A stretch of DNA of 64,000 nucleotides from NCBI GenBank assembly GCA_024704765.1, contig JAKMXF010000144.1, positions 620,001 to 684,000 of the forward strand, given 5' to 3'. The notes under the pieces are model-generated. The model saw nothing but the letters and a program-made list of their open reading frames with translations, ran no database searches and was not told the origin of the DNA. The position numbers were made by a program, and so were the translations under genes. This DNA is from Oopsacas minuta (taxonomy: Eukaryota; Porifera; Hexactinellida; Lyssacinosida; Leucopsacidae). The first letter of the stretch is position 1, and every line of letters begins with the position of its first letter. This document shows positions 1 through 10,407 of the stretch, piece after piece.

Positions 1-54
1 TCTAGTTAGTTGTATATTTATTGGTGTATCTATCTTGTCAAGGTATGGGGATAG

Positions 55-3000
55 GCACTGAAGGGAAGAGATATAGAGTTGTGACACTGAGTGGAGATGT
101 GGTGGATAAGAGTGGTACTATGTCAGGGGGAGGGAAACAGGTTTCTAGAGGAAGAATGTCAGCTAACATTCAACAAGAATTCAGCCCTGTGCAGGTTCTT
201 ATCTTTTTCATTGTTCTTTCCTTCCTAATTACTTTCAAGACGAAGAATTGCTACTAATACGCATAGGCGCCGAAAGTGGGAGGGTCAGAGAGGATAGGTA
301 CCCCTACGCCCTAGTATTGAGGGAGCGTATACCTAAACTAGTAGTCAATGAGGTACATCCCCTGAGCTTAGGGAGGCTTCGCAGTCATGCTAGTAAGTAA
401 GAATTGAGTATGACGTCATAATTTTATGAAACTAATCAAAAAGGCAAGGTTCGTCTGGGTCTCGAACCCAGGACCTTCTGCGTGTAAAGCAGACGTGATA
501 ACCACTACACTAACGAACCAAGATTCTTATTAATTCTTACTGTTATGACTTTTGTAAAAACATCTTAAGAAAGTTGCTACAAAATAATTGAATGTTTTTG
601 TTTTAGAAATACACAAATTTGCTAGTATTATTCTATAGAGAGATAAGACTGACGTTGCGAATGTGTATGTGTATAGTAGCAGTTTTGAAAACACTGACTT
701 ATCATTGTATTTATGTCCCTATTTATGTCCAATCTGTATATAATATGCATTATCATAAGTTCTGGCACAATCTATTGTTAATATTTGCAAACATAATCTC
801 TGCCAGAGAAACTTGTGTTGATAATATGTAATTCCTAAACTGATTAGCTTACCGGCCTTTCGGATACGCGTATTAGCCAAGTAAAGGAAATGTCAATCCA
901 AATAGGATACAAGATTAGTGTTGCACGTAATCGCATTTATAACTGCCCTTATTAAATGTGTTACTTGTTTTATCTATTCCTCGTTACGCTACGTGTATAG
1001 AATTGCCCTGTGATGAGCTGTATTACAGCATATTGCTCCTACTGAGTGTGTACTTGATGAGGTGTTATACTGAGGGCTTATGATGCAAATTCGTTTGCAA
1101 AATATATCTAATTAATGGTGGAAAAATATAATTTTTGTTGTGGTTTGTGTTTACTTAACCCATTATTTGGAATTTATTTTCCACTCATTTTCAGATTGAA
1201 AGTCTTGAGAAAGATACAGCTAAGCTAAAGCATGAACTGGAAGAGTATCAGAAACGCAAGCGAGTAGCTGAAAGCAAGTTATCTCTCCTACAAACTGAAG
1301 TACAGGAGAATGAGAGTAGATTACAGAAAGCTAGCCTGGATATTGACTTCTGTTCTGCACAATGTGAAGTTTACAAAACCCAGCTGAATGAGCTCATGAG
1401 TAACAGAGTTACTGTGGATCCTAAGGAAGTAGAGAGGCTAGAGAAAAGATACAAGGAATGTCAGGACGTGTATAATCAAATACATACCAAGTTCTCTAAG
1501 TCTGAAGCTGAAGTAGAGAAGTTAGATGAACGGATTAATGCAGTAGGAGCTGATAAGGTTCAAGCACAGCAGAAAAAAATTAATTCTGTCAAGAAAGAAT
1601 TGGATGATCTGAAAAGTAATATCTCTAAAGCAAATGTAAGTTTGTAAATTCGTACAATACCAAGTTTTTTGGTTTGGGATTCGCTCTAATGTCAATATTT
1701 CTTATACTTTTATAACAAACAAACAACAGGTGTAAACATTTCACCATATTTATCCACACAAAATGAGCTTAATATAAAATTTATTATCATGCAAGAATTC
1801 ATTCTCAAGAAATAATGTTTGCTAATTAGTCTTCATTCACAGTTTGAGGTAAAATGTCTTCCATTTCTATTCCGTGGTCATTCAGCAATATTCATTCGTT
1901 CATGAATTCTATACTTTCTATGGAGATAGTATCGTTTTGTAGCTAATATTATCCATGGTATTAATGAGAGAATCACAACTATTGCTGTAATTGAGTATGC
2001 TACAGCGATCTGATATGAGATATTATCATTAGTAATTAATCCACATGTACTTGTATTATTCGTACCATTTGCTAATTCAAATCCTGGATGACAAGTACAC
2101 CAGTGAAATGATCCATTATACTCACATATCTGTTCACATCCACCATTCCTGATGACACATGGAGACAGACATATGAATGAGTCTACTGTGTTAACACACA
2201 TTCTGTCTCCACAGGGGGCGGGAATACGAGAACATGAGTCTAGATCTACACATCTGTAGTCTGACACCTGTCCATATCCAGGAGGACATGCACTACACTG
2301 GTAGCTGTTAACTGTGTTGTAGCAGGAGAGATTAGAGGGACAGAGAGGAGTAGACTTATTCATACACTGTAGAGAAAGTGAGAGAGGAGGACATGACTCG
2401 TATACATATGGTGATGTAGCTGTTAGGTCGTTATATGGATACTGACAAGCAGGGGCTATAAATGGGAAATCGTATTTCTGTATAGCTACAGATATCCATT
2501 GGAGAGCACAGGAACAACAATTGAGAGGATTATCTGACACATCAATACTTGATAATTGTGGAAATTGTTGAAATGTTTGTAAGTAGAGATTTGTTAAGTT
2601 GTTGCTCTTGAGAGATATGTTGTTGAGTGCATGAGAGTCTGAGAACTGATTCTCTGAGATAGACTGAATGTTGTTATTATCTAAATTGAGTGAAATGAGA
2701 GAAGAGAGATCTTTGAAAGCTAGTTCTGATATTCTGGAGATTGGTGGAGAGGAATCATTTATTTGTAAGTCTTTAAGTTGATATAAACCTCCTACAAATT
2801 CCTCTTGTATACTTCTGTTGCTATTATTTGAGAAGTATACGTGATTAATATGGAGATAAGTTAGAGAGTATAGATGAGTGAAGGATGGGAGAGATTGGAA
2901 TATTACATTAGAGATACTTATCTTCTCGATTCGTGGAAAATGTGAAAAGAATGAATTATTGTCGATAGAATATTTCCCTGTAACTGCATTGTCAGTAAAT

Positions 3001-6000
3001 AACGTTAGTGTACGTAGATTCTCACTATTATTTGTTGAAGTTAGAGATATTGATGAGTTCTGTCGATTAATTATAAAAGATATAATATATTATCAGCTAT
3101 CTGGTCCAGTTTAATTTCTCCAACTAGAGGGATCATTATGTTTAACTCAAAACCTGTTAAACTACAGTTACTAGTACAATCATTGATAGCTTTATTTACT
3201 AAAGCAGCACTGTTTTTATTTGTTAGATTACATATCAGTATCCTGCCATTATTCTTGCAGCTGAGAGCATCGCTGAAGTTTGTATCTGTTATATCAGCAC
3301 CCGCAATAGCACAGCTAATTATTGCCAGTATAAAATATATTAACTTCATATTATTTGTATGTTATAGGTCTTCGAGTCGGTTTAAATAGTAACATTTAAA
3401 TTTTCCTATTGTAAGAAGATATCTAGCTTAATGTCCTACAGCATGAATAAAAACATACTGATATAGCATTATACTACTATGTGTAAGCATAACACAACAT
3501 ATTCATGTTATTTGCATTAATGGTAATATCATATCTTATCCGTCTTCCGTTTTAACAAGAGCCTATTATGTATATACTGTTGGTTTCTATACTGAATAAC
3601 AGGCAGTGGGAGCTGGTACGGCACCAATAATTCGCAATTTCTATTAATGCAGTACCGATACAATATACCTCGCTTCACCAATGATTTTTGCTTCCTACGT
3701 CTAATACTGTCCTAATACAACATATATTTATTCTATCATAGAGCCTGCAATACATTTTCATAGTTAATGATAACACATGAGTGGTGAGATCTACTTCTAT
3801 TATACAAAGTTTCAGCCTTCTGTTCTGTCCAAACTTTTTGAATATGTACTTAATCTGGTGGGAGTATTTGTAATTAATATCTAGGCTCATAACAATAGTA
3901 ACTTATATTGTACATATTGCAGGTATAACTAGTCCATACAGTATAGTTATAGCAAATATGAAGTTAATGTATTTTATACTGGCAATAATTAGCTGTGCTA
4001 TTGCGGATGCTGATATAACAGATATATGCTCCAGTAATGCTCTCAGCTGCAAGAATAGTGGCAGGATACTGATATGCAATCTAACAAATACGAGCAGTAC
4101 TGCTTCAGTAAATAAAGCTATCAATGATTGTACTAGTAACTGTAGTTTAACAGGTTTTGAGTTAAACATAATGATCCCACTAGATGGAGAAATTAAACTG
4201 GACCAGATAGCTGATAATATATTATATCTTTTTATAAATAATCGACAGAATTCATCAATATTTCTAACTTCAACAAATTATAGTGAGAATCTACGTACAC
4301 TAACGTTATTTACTGACAATGCAGTTACAGGGAAATATTCTATCGACAATAATTCATTCTTTTCACATTTTCCACGAATCGAGAAGATAAGTATCTCTAA
4401 TGTAATATTCCAATCTCTCCCATCCTTCACTCATCTATACTCTCTAACTTATCTCCATATTAATCACGTATACTTCTCAAATAATAGCAACAGAAGTATA
4501 CAAGAGGAATTTGTAGGAGGTTTATATCAACTTAAAGACTTACAAATAAATGATTCCTCTCCACCAATCTCCAGAATATCAGAACTAGCTTTCAAAGATC
4601 TCTCTTCTCTCACTTCACTCAATTTAGATAATAACAACATTCAGTCTATCTCAGAGAATCAGTTCTCATACTCTCATGCACTAAGCTACATATCTCTCAA
4701 GAATAACAACTTAACAAATCTCTACTTACAAACATTTCAACAATTTCCACAATTATCAAGTATTGATGTGTCAGATAATCCTCTCAATTGTTGTTCCTGT
4801 GCTCTCCAATGGATATCTGTAGCTATACAGAAATACGATTTCCCATTTATAGCCCCTGCTTGTCAGTATCCATATAACAACCTAACAGCTACATCACCAT
4901 ATGTATACGAGTCATGTCCTCCTCTCTCACTTTCTCTACAGTGTATGAATAAGTCTACTCCTCTCTGTCCCTCTAATCTCTCCTGCTACAACACAGTTAA
5001 CAGCTACCAGTGTAGTGCATGTCCTCCTGGATATGGACAGGTGTCAGACTACAGATGTGTAGATCTAGACTCATGTTCTCGTATTCCCGCCCCCTGTGGA
5101 GACAGAATGTGTGTTAACACAGTAGACTCATTCATATGTCTGTCTCCTAGCAACCCATGTGACATCAGGAATGGTGGATGCGAACAGAAATGTGAGCATA
5201 ACGGATCATCTCATTGGTGTACTTGTTATCCAGGATTTGAGCTCATAGCACTACTGGAGAATGTGCTAATACAGTTTCCAGCTTCGGGCAAGAAATATTT
5301 TATCTGATGCTAGGAGTTATATTGATTCTAGCCATCATACTATGGATTATAATAGCTGTAGGGTTTATTATGCTATGTTGCTATTTGAACCGAAACAAAT
5401 TCAAACAGTACCACATTCTAAAACCTGAGAGAGAGCCACCTCGCCTACATCCCATGAGTTATGACGTAATCCCTCTCCTTGGTATGGATAACTCTGTAAC
5501 CGATCCAAACTCTAATGATAGTTTAGATGAATACGACTAAGTTCTGTATCATACATTTACGTGAAGTATATTTCAGTGGTATTTATATGTTTTATTGTTA
5601 CACAATATAGTGTTTGTACAAGTAATATTTTCTTATGAATCAATAGTTATTATACAATATTTTCAGGTTAGCATTGCTTCCAATGAACGTAACATAGCTA
5701 AATGCAGTGACCAGATAGAATCCTGCAAACAGGATATAAAGGAAGCAGAAGAGAGGAAGATTAATATATCAGAGGAGTTGTCTAACTTAGAACAAGAAGT
5801 TATGCGTGTGATGAGTCAGTTTGAGAAACATATAGAGGGTAGAGACGATATTAGAGAGGAAGTAGAGCTGATTAAGAGCGAGCTAACTGAACTAACTAAC
5901 TCACTAAATAAACAGAAGTATGATTTACAGGATCTTAAGAATGAGAAAGAGAAGTATGAGCAAAACTCTACATAATATTTGATACAGACATTTGTTATAT

Positions 6001-7485
6001 TACAAATTATATTCACATAGATTAGACAGTGTAATGAAACAATACAAAGATAAAGATAAATATTACAAAGATCAGCTCAAGAAACTAAAATTTGACTCTA
6101 CTCCTCCTTCTCCTCCCACTGAAGAACAGCTGCAAGAAATGATTAAGGAAGATTTAACCACAGAAGTTTCTGTAGAAGAAGAGAGATTGAGTGTAATGAA
6201 GCCTAACCTAGCTGCTATAGAGGAGTACAGGAAGAAGGAAGAAGTATACAAGAAAAGGTAGATAAACATTATTTGCATTATAAGCATTTTGAGCATAGCT
6301 GAGATACTCCCAGGATAGACATGATTATTGTGTGCATTTTGACGAAATAATAAATTTATGTGTCTTTTAATCCTACTTATTTCTCCAGAGTAGAAGAAGT
6401 GGATAAAGTAACAGGTGATCGTGACGTAAAGAAGAAGGAGTATGATGACTTAAGAAATCGTAGACTTACAGAGTTCATGGCTGGGTTCATTCAGATTACA
6501 ATAAATCTCAAAGAAATGTATCAAATGTTAACATTAGGAGGAGATGCTGAGTTAGAACTAGTAGATACACTAGATCCATTCTCAGAGGGAATAATCCTGA
6601 GTATTAGACCTCCTCGCAAGAGCTGGAAGAATATCAAGAATCTGTCTGGAGGAGAGAAGACACTCAGTTCATTAGCATTGGTTAGTAAATTTCTCATATT
6701 CCCGATACAGTCAACTCCTCCGTTATATAGAACACAGATATACCAAAATACCCGCTTATATCCAAGTCTGTAATTGTACAAATATGGTCCCAATCCGTCA
6801 AAGTAACATATTTTTCATTGGTTACATCGAATTTCATTTATATTGAATTATCGCGGTTTCTTAACCTTCGATATACCGGGTGTTGACTGTATTTCTTATT
6901 AACTATTTTCGTATTTACGAGTACATATTAGATATTACTCTTTTTACGAATGAATATTTAAATAATTAATGGTTAATATCATTATCTAAATACAAATTGA
7001 GTGTAGCTTCTTGCTGTTGTATCTGCTGAGCCTGTTGTTGTACAGTACTCTCTAGCTCTCCTATGTACTCTTGTAATCCCTCTATGTATTGCATCAGTTT
7101 CAGTTTCCTCTCTATTTCATCTCGGAGTCTGTTACGTGTATTCTCCAGCTCTGCTCGTAGAGTGTCAGTGTCTAAATCTGTGTTGTTTTCATTGCTATTC
7201 TCCATTAGAGCTAAAATCGCAATACAGTGTAACGTTATTAAATATTATTTTTAGATATTCGCACTACACCAATACAAGCCTAGCCCCTTGTACATAATGG
7301 ATGAAATAGATGCAGCGCTGGACTACAGGAACGTATCATTATTAGGACATTATATCAAAGAACGGACAAAGAATGCTCAGTTCATTGTAGTCAGTCTAAG
7401 GAATTATATGTTCGATCTAGCTGACAGACTGGTGGGTATATACAAGATTCATGACGTCACAAGTTGTATTACTACTACACTCTGA
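55..7485 (+). CDS. SMC4: SMC4, condensin core subunit (C-terminal half; gene starts left of window)
   Basis: Structural-maintenance-of-chromosomes ATPase of condensin, acting in mitotic chromosome compaction. Six exons read as 55-194, 1195-1635, 5667-5953, 6021-6257, 6389-6680 and 7255-7485; all junctions are GT/AG and keep frame, giving about 541 residues. The first exon begins at the hinge-proximal segment (RVVTLSGDVVDKSGTMSGGG), followed by the long C-terminal coiled coil. Exon 5 has the conserved EFMAGF and MLTLGGDAELELVD blocks and the ABC signature LSGGEKT; exon 6 has Walker B (PLYIMDEIDAALD) and the D-loop region. These match animal SMC4 rather than SMC2. The first acceptor could be at 42 instead of 54. 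The third intron is about 4 kb and holds two receptor genes; the others hold a tRNA, a small antisense ORF and a miniature element. Confidence 0.95.
195..1194 (+). other. SMC4 intron (1 kb) containing a tRNA gene
   Basis: Runs from the donor at CAG|GTTCTT to the acceptor TTTTCAG. Apart from the tRNA-Val gene on the opposite strand at 448-519 I see no further gene. The short ORF at 619-831 has no recognisable composition or domain. Confidence 0.8.
448..519 (-). tRNA. tRNA-Val (anticodon TAC)
   Basis: The minus strand reads a complete cloverleaf. The acceptor stem GGTTCGT pairs perfectly with ACGAACC, the D arm begins GTGTAGTGGTTATCAC, the anticodon stem-loop is TCTGC-TTTACAC-GCAGA (anticodon TAC) and the T arm is CTGGG-TTCGAGA-CCCAG. 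The internal A and B promoter boxes are those of animal tRNA-Val. A TTTTT terminator follows about 5 nt downstream on the minus strand. No intron. The base after the acceptor stem (discriminator) reads T instead of the usual A. The gene lies antisense in an SMC4 intron. Confidence 0.95.
1878..3349 (-). pseudogene. LRR/EGF single-pass receptor, inverted copy with one frameshift
   Basis: Paralogue of the plus-strand gene at 3958-5540. Reading the minus strand it has a signal peptide (MKLIYFILAIISCAIAGA), a Cys-rich N-cap, degenerate leucine-rich repeats, an LRR C-cap (NPLNCCSCALQWIS), EGF-like modules, a transmembrane helix (VAYSITAIVVILSLIPWIIL) and a short basic tail ending at 1878. Relative to the sister copy a run of five T has become four near 3080, so the frame stops after LYLL at residue 92. 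Downstream of that the reading frame appears open through to the end, resuming visibly at 2540-1878. It is therefore either a recent pseudogene, an allele or assembly error, or rescued by splicing. The join from EGF to membrane helix is intact here, unlike in the sister copy. Confidence 0.75.
3350..3957. promoter_or_regulatory. Spacer between the divergent LRR/EGF copies
   Basis: Both receptor copies start at the edges of this 608-bp AT-rich segment and are transcribed outward, so it should carry both promoters. Beyond a few bases next to each start codon I see little similarity between its two halves. No gene is visible in it. Confidence 0.4.
3958..5540 (+). CDS. LRR/EGF single-pass receptor-like protein (frame break before the membrane helix)
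   Basis: The first ORF, 3958-5307 (449 aa), has a signal peptide, a Cys-rich N-terminus, about five leucine-rich repeats (for example LTSLNLDNNNIQSI), an LRR C-cap (NPLNCCSCALQWIS) and EGF-like Cys modules ending in CTCYPGFEL. Many N-glycosylation sequons indicate an extracellular domain. After FEL the sequence departs from the inverted sister copy and stops at 5305-5307. A second frame, whose ATG overlaps that stop (5307-5540), encodes a membrane helix (LGVILILAIILWIIIAVGF) and a cytoplasmic tail of about 50 residues rich in Pro, Asp and Ser. No GT/AG intron is obvious at the break, so this is a secreted form with a decayed membrane exon, a single-base lesion, or an intron I cannot see. Ligand unknown. 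Confidence 0.7.
6708..6889. repeat. pogo/Tc1-like miniature element in the last SMC4 intron
   Basis: About 180 bp flanked by TA. The left end is CAGTCAACTCCTCCGTTATA and the right end is the inverted form (TATACCGGGTGTTGACTG). The interior contains the shared TTGTACAAATATGGTCCC and ATTATCGCGG blocks seen in the other copies. No coding capacity. Confidence 0.8.
6966..7205 (-). CDS. Small coiled-coil protein nested antisense in an SMC4 intron
   Basis: An intact 79-aa ORF beginning MENSNENNTDLD and ending DNDINH. Residues about 15-65 form an acidic and basic heptad-rich helix (LRAELENTRNRLRDEIERKL, then LQEYIGELESTVQ) followed by a Gln-rich run, so a short dimeric coiled coil is expected. It lies wholly in the 573-bp last SMC4 intron, beside a miniature element. 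I do not recognise a family; the organisation is reminiscent of small adaptor coiled coils but no signature residues decide it. The composition is unlike random AT-rich DNA, which supports it being a real gene. Confidence 0.5.
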   Translation of the reverse strand: MENSNENNTDLDTDTLRAELENTRNRLRDEIERKLKLMQYIEGLQEYIGELESTVQQQAQQIQQQEATLNLYLDNDINH

Positions 7486-7790
7486 TTTAGATATTAGGTA
7501 GACCAATCACTTCAATTTTATTAATTCAAATGAGACAGAATTATCCTACTTTGTAATGTCTGTTTATCGAATTGATTACTGAATTTGTTGTAGCCTTATA
7601 ATTACATACAAATATATTCTAATTGAAATTCTGCTTGAATATTCATCTAAGGTTATTATTAAATGAATGTTTGTATGCCTCAATCTAAAATGCGAAATTC
7701 TCAAGAACTTTTAGTCAATGATTTATATATGGCGAAATACAATTTCCTCTTTTCACTTCAATTGAATTCGCTATTAGGTAGGTATCTTCC
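7486..7790. other. Intergenic, SMC4 to RPN2
   Basis: 305 bp of AT-rich DNA between the SMC4 stop and the RPN2 start; it should hold the SMC4 polyadenylation site and the RPN2 promoter. No gene or repeat seen. Confidence 0.5.
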
Positions 7791-9815
7791 ATGTTATACC
7801 GAAGATATTTCATCCTCATTCCAATCTTATTCCACCTGGCCTACGGACTACTAGATACAGGAAACCAGAACATTTACGTGAATATTTTCAAGTCTGCACA
7901 CCCTTATAAGAATCTAGAGACTGCATTCCAAGCTACCTCTGGTCTCTCTAAGCTAGTGCATAGTATCGCGAAACAAGATAAGATATGTGAATTTGTCAAA
8001 CAGAGAGTAAAGGATGAATTAGATTCTCTCTTCTATGCAACTTCTATAAAGAAATTACTGAAAAAATGCTCTTTTGAGATCAGTAAATCAGCTGAGGATC
8101 TGATAGCTAAAACAATCACGAATCCTGGTAATGACGTAACAGCTTTATACTATGCACTTGAGATACAGAAGAATCTGGGAACGAAAGATAAGTTTGATTC
8201 TCTGACAGAGATATTGAGAGGAGTGAATAAATCTACTGTTATACAACACTCGCGACTTTTGAAGGTTGCTACATTCTTACCAGAATCTGCTGCTGATGAA
8301 TTTCTATCTGAAATATCTACAATAATAGATCGAGCAGATGAAACAAAAATAACTCGTTATTTCTCGGAAGGATTTCCTGCAACAGTAGAATTCCTAACTC
8401 ATGCTTTTGCATTAGCTGATTATGTCAATGAGAAACCTCCAATCGATCCTGAGACTATACAGAAGTTCTTGACAGAGATAGCATTCCATAAACACATGGA
8501 AACGGTAGTTGATAGCTATGGAGTATTATCTATAATGTCTGCTATGAGTCACAGTACATTATATTCTCCCATCTCAGCTCGTATTCCTGAAGAAATGCCT
8601 TACCTCTCTAAGTCAAATTCCAATCTTGATATCCTAGTTACGGACCTCATGAACAACCCAGCTGTTACAGGTGTCACTGTAAGTGTAAGGGAGTATATTT
8701 ATGGTGATAAGAAGGAAACAGTGTCAGTTAACATGATGATGGAGTATACTTCTAAGGGAATATATAGGATAAGTCTCCCTAGCTTACCTCCCTTAGGACT
8801 GGTTAGCTTCACATTAGATATCAGAGCTGATAATACATATATACCGACTGAAGTAACTGTTCTGACGAAAGTAATTACAACTATAGAGGTAAGAATAATG
8901 TAGATTTGTGGGTACAGTGTAACCTCCATCAACGGGGAATTTGGCAGAAATGGAGAAATTCTGATTTTTCGGCTCCCTGACAATCCCGTTTGTGGAGGTT
9001 ACATTATAATATATCTAGAAAAATTATTTCTTCAATAGGTGGATAAACTTGAGTTTTCAATTCGAGAACGAGAGCACACGATGTCTACTACTGAAGAAAC
9101 AGTGAGATATCCTGGTACTCTATCCTCTCAACAATCAGCTGATCACCGTCAAGTTATTGTTATTAAACTTAACATATTCAATACAGTAGGTGAGCCATTC
9201 AATCCACAACAAGTGTTCGCTTGTTTTGTACAGAATAAGACTTCTAATGAAGTGTTCTTTATCGGACAACCTTCAACAACTGGAGATGATCATTACGTCA
9301 TCACAATAGATCTAAGTGCAGTAGAGAAAGAATCATTTCGTCTCATATCAGGTGTATACGATTTCTCTATGATAATGGGAGATGTGTTGATTTCTAACCC
9401 AACTAAATGGAATATTGGTACAATAGAGTTTACATTCCATCCCAAACCACCTGCTCCAGAACCGGAAATTTATTTTGAACCACTTCCTGAAATTCATCAC
9501 CAGTTTAAAACTCCTGAGCCAAGACCTCCTGCTATTTTGTCGAATATATTCTGCATTGTTGTTCTGAGTCCATGGTTAATCCTGCTGGTTATGTGGCCTC
9601 AAGTAGGAGCTAATATTCGCAATCTCTTCTCTTTCGGGTTATCAGGAATGGTATTCCAAATCTCATTATTTAGCATAGCCTGTCTCTACTGCTTATACTG
9701 GTGGAAGCTAAACATGTTTCAGACTCTGTTCTATCTCAGCGGACTCACTCTAATCGCGTTTCTCTCCGGACATAGAACGCTTAGGAATCGTGCTGCTAAC
9801 AGAATGTCTAAGTAA
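7791..9815 (+). CDS. RPN2: Ribophorin II, oligosaccharyltransferase subunit
   Basis: Subunit of the ER oligosaccharyltransferase that transfers the lipid-linked glycan to asparagine (yeast Swp1 homologue). Two exons, 7791-8888 and 9039-9815, joined in phase 0 (GAG|GTAAGA to AATAG|GTGGAT), give 624 aa, close to the human length. The N-terminus is a signal peptide (ILIPILFHLAYG). A large luminal domain follows, with the family block near the end of exon 1 (PSLPPLGLVSFTLDIR). The C-terminal part has the conserved PPAILSNIFCIVVLSPW segment and three membrane helices, including the diagnostic LNMFQTLFYL. The single 150-bp intron is mostly a foldback element. Confidence 0.93.
8916..9006. repeat. 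Foldback element filling the RPN2 intron
   Basis: Inverted ends TGTAACCTCCATCAACGGGG (left) and CCCGTTTGTGGAGGTTACA (right), about 90 bp in all, inside a 150-bp intron. This looks like a short MITE different from the pogo-like family. No internal coding potential. Confidence 0.75.
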
Positions 9816-10407
9816 TTATCTATGCTACTGGAATAACCGGAAATTGATATGGTAACATAGTTCAATTTAGTTTGATAGGTTTATTGAATTGTTATTAGCC
9901 TAATAGCTTGTGAAGTAGAAATGGTAAAATATTCTGGCATAATATTGGAGGGACTCAAGTTTAATTATGAGAGCATGTGTTGAGAGCTTTTTTGAAATAT
10001 TGCCCGAATCGGATAAAGAATTGGTAAAATGGTAATATTCGACATGTCACATGTGTTACATAATTGAACATGACAGATCAAGGAATAATTTCTAATATTT
10101 GTGAGAAATAATATAGAACGTATTTCCATGAATAAGCGCTAGGGGCTAGGAAAAGGTTCCAAGACTTCTGAATAAAAATGTATCACCACCCTCTATAATA
10201 CTTTTCGATGAAATATACACTTCTTTTGACTATGCAATAATTAGGATAATTATTTTCCAACAATCATTTGTATTTTCAAAAATTGTTAAAATTTTACGCG
10301 AAAAAATGGCGACCAAAATATTTAGCTGCCAGACGCTTATTCAGGGAAATACGGTATTCATTATTAATCCTCTTTTCTGACTTCTATATTATTAGTTTCT
10401 GTGTTTC
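9816..10407. other. Intergenic, RPN2 to PI3K
   Basis: About 590 bp. It contains one end of the second foldback family (CTTATTCAGGGAAATACGGT, about 10336-10355), also seen as a complete inverted pair near 26.6 kb and 32.5 kb. Otherwise AT-rich, no gene. Confidence 0.5.

Larger units (their letters stand above)
1636..5666 (+). other. Large SMC4 intron carrying an inverted pair of LRR/EGF genes
   Basis: The donor AAT|GTAAGT and acceptor TTTTCAG bound a 4,031-bp intron in a gene whose other introns are 67-1,000 bp. Almost the whole length is two diverged copies of one receptor gene, pointing away from each other (minus-strand copy 1878-3349, plus-strand copy 3958-5540) across a spacer of about 610 bp. 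Confidence 0.85.

Noticed and set aside
619-831. 70-aa ORF in an SMC4 intron
   Set aside because: Composition typical of random AT-rich translation and no domain; lies within a well-supported intron.
3138-3389. ORF antisense to the receptor N-terminus (also 3903-4169)
   Set aside because: Both are mirror frames of the two LRR/EGF copies; their similarity to each other only reflects the inverted repeat.
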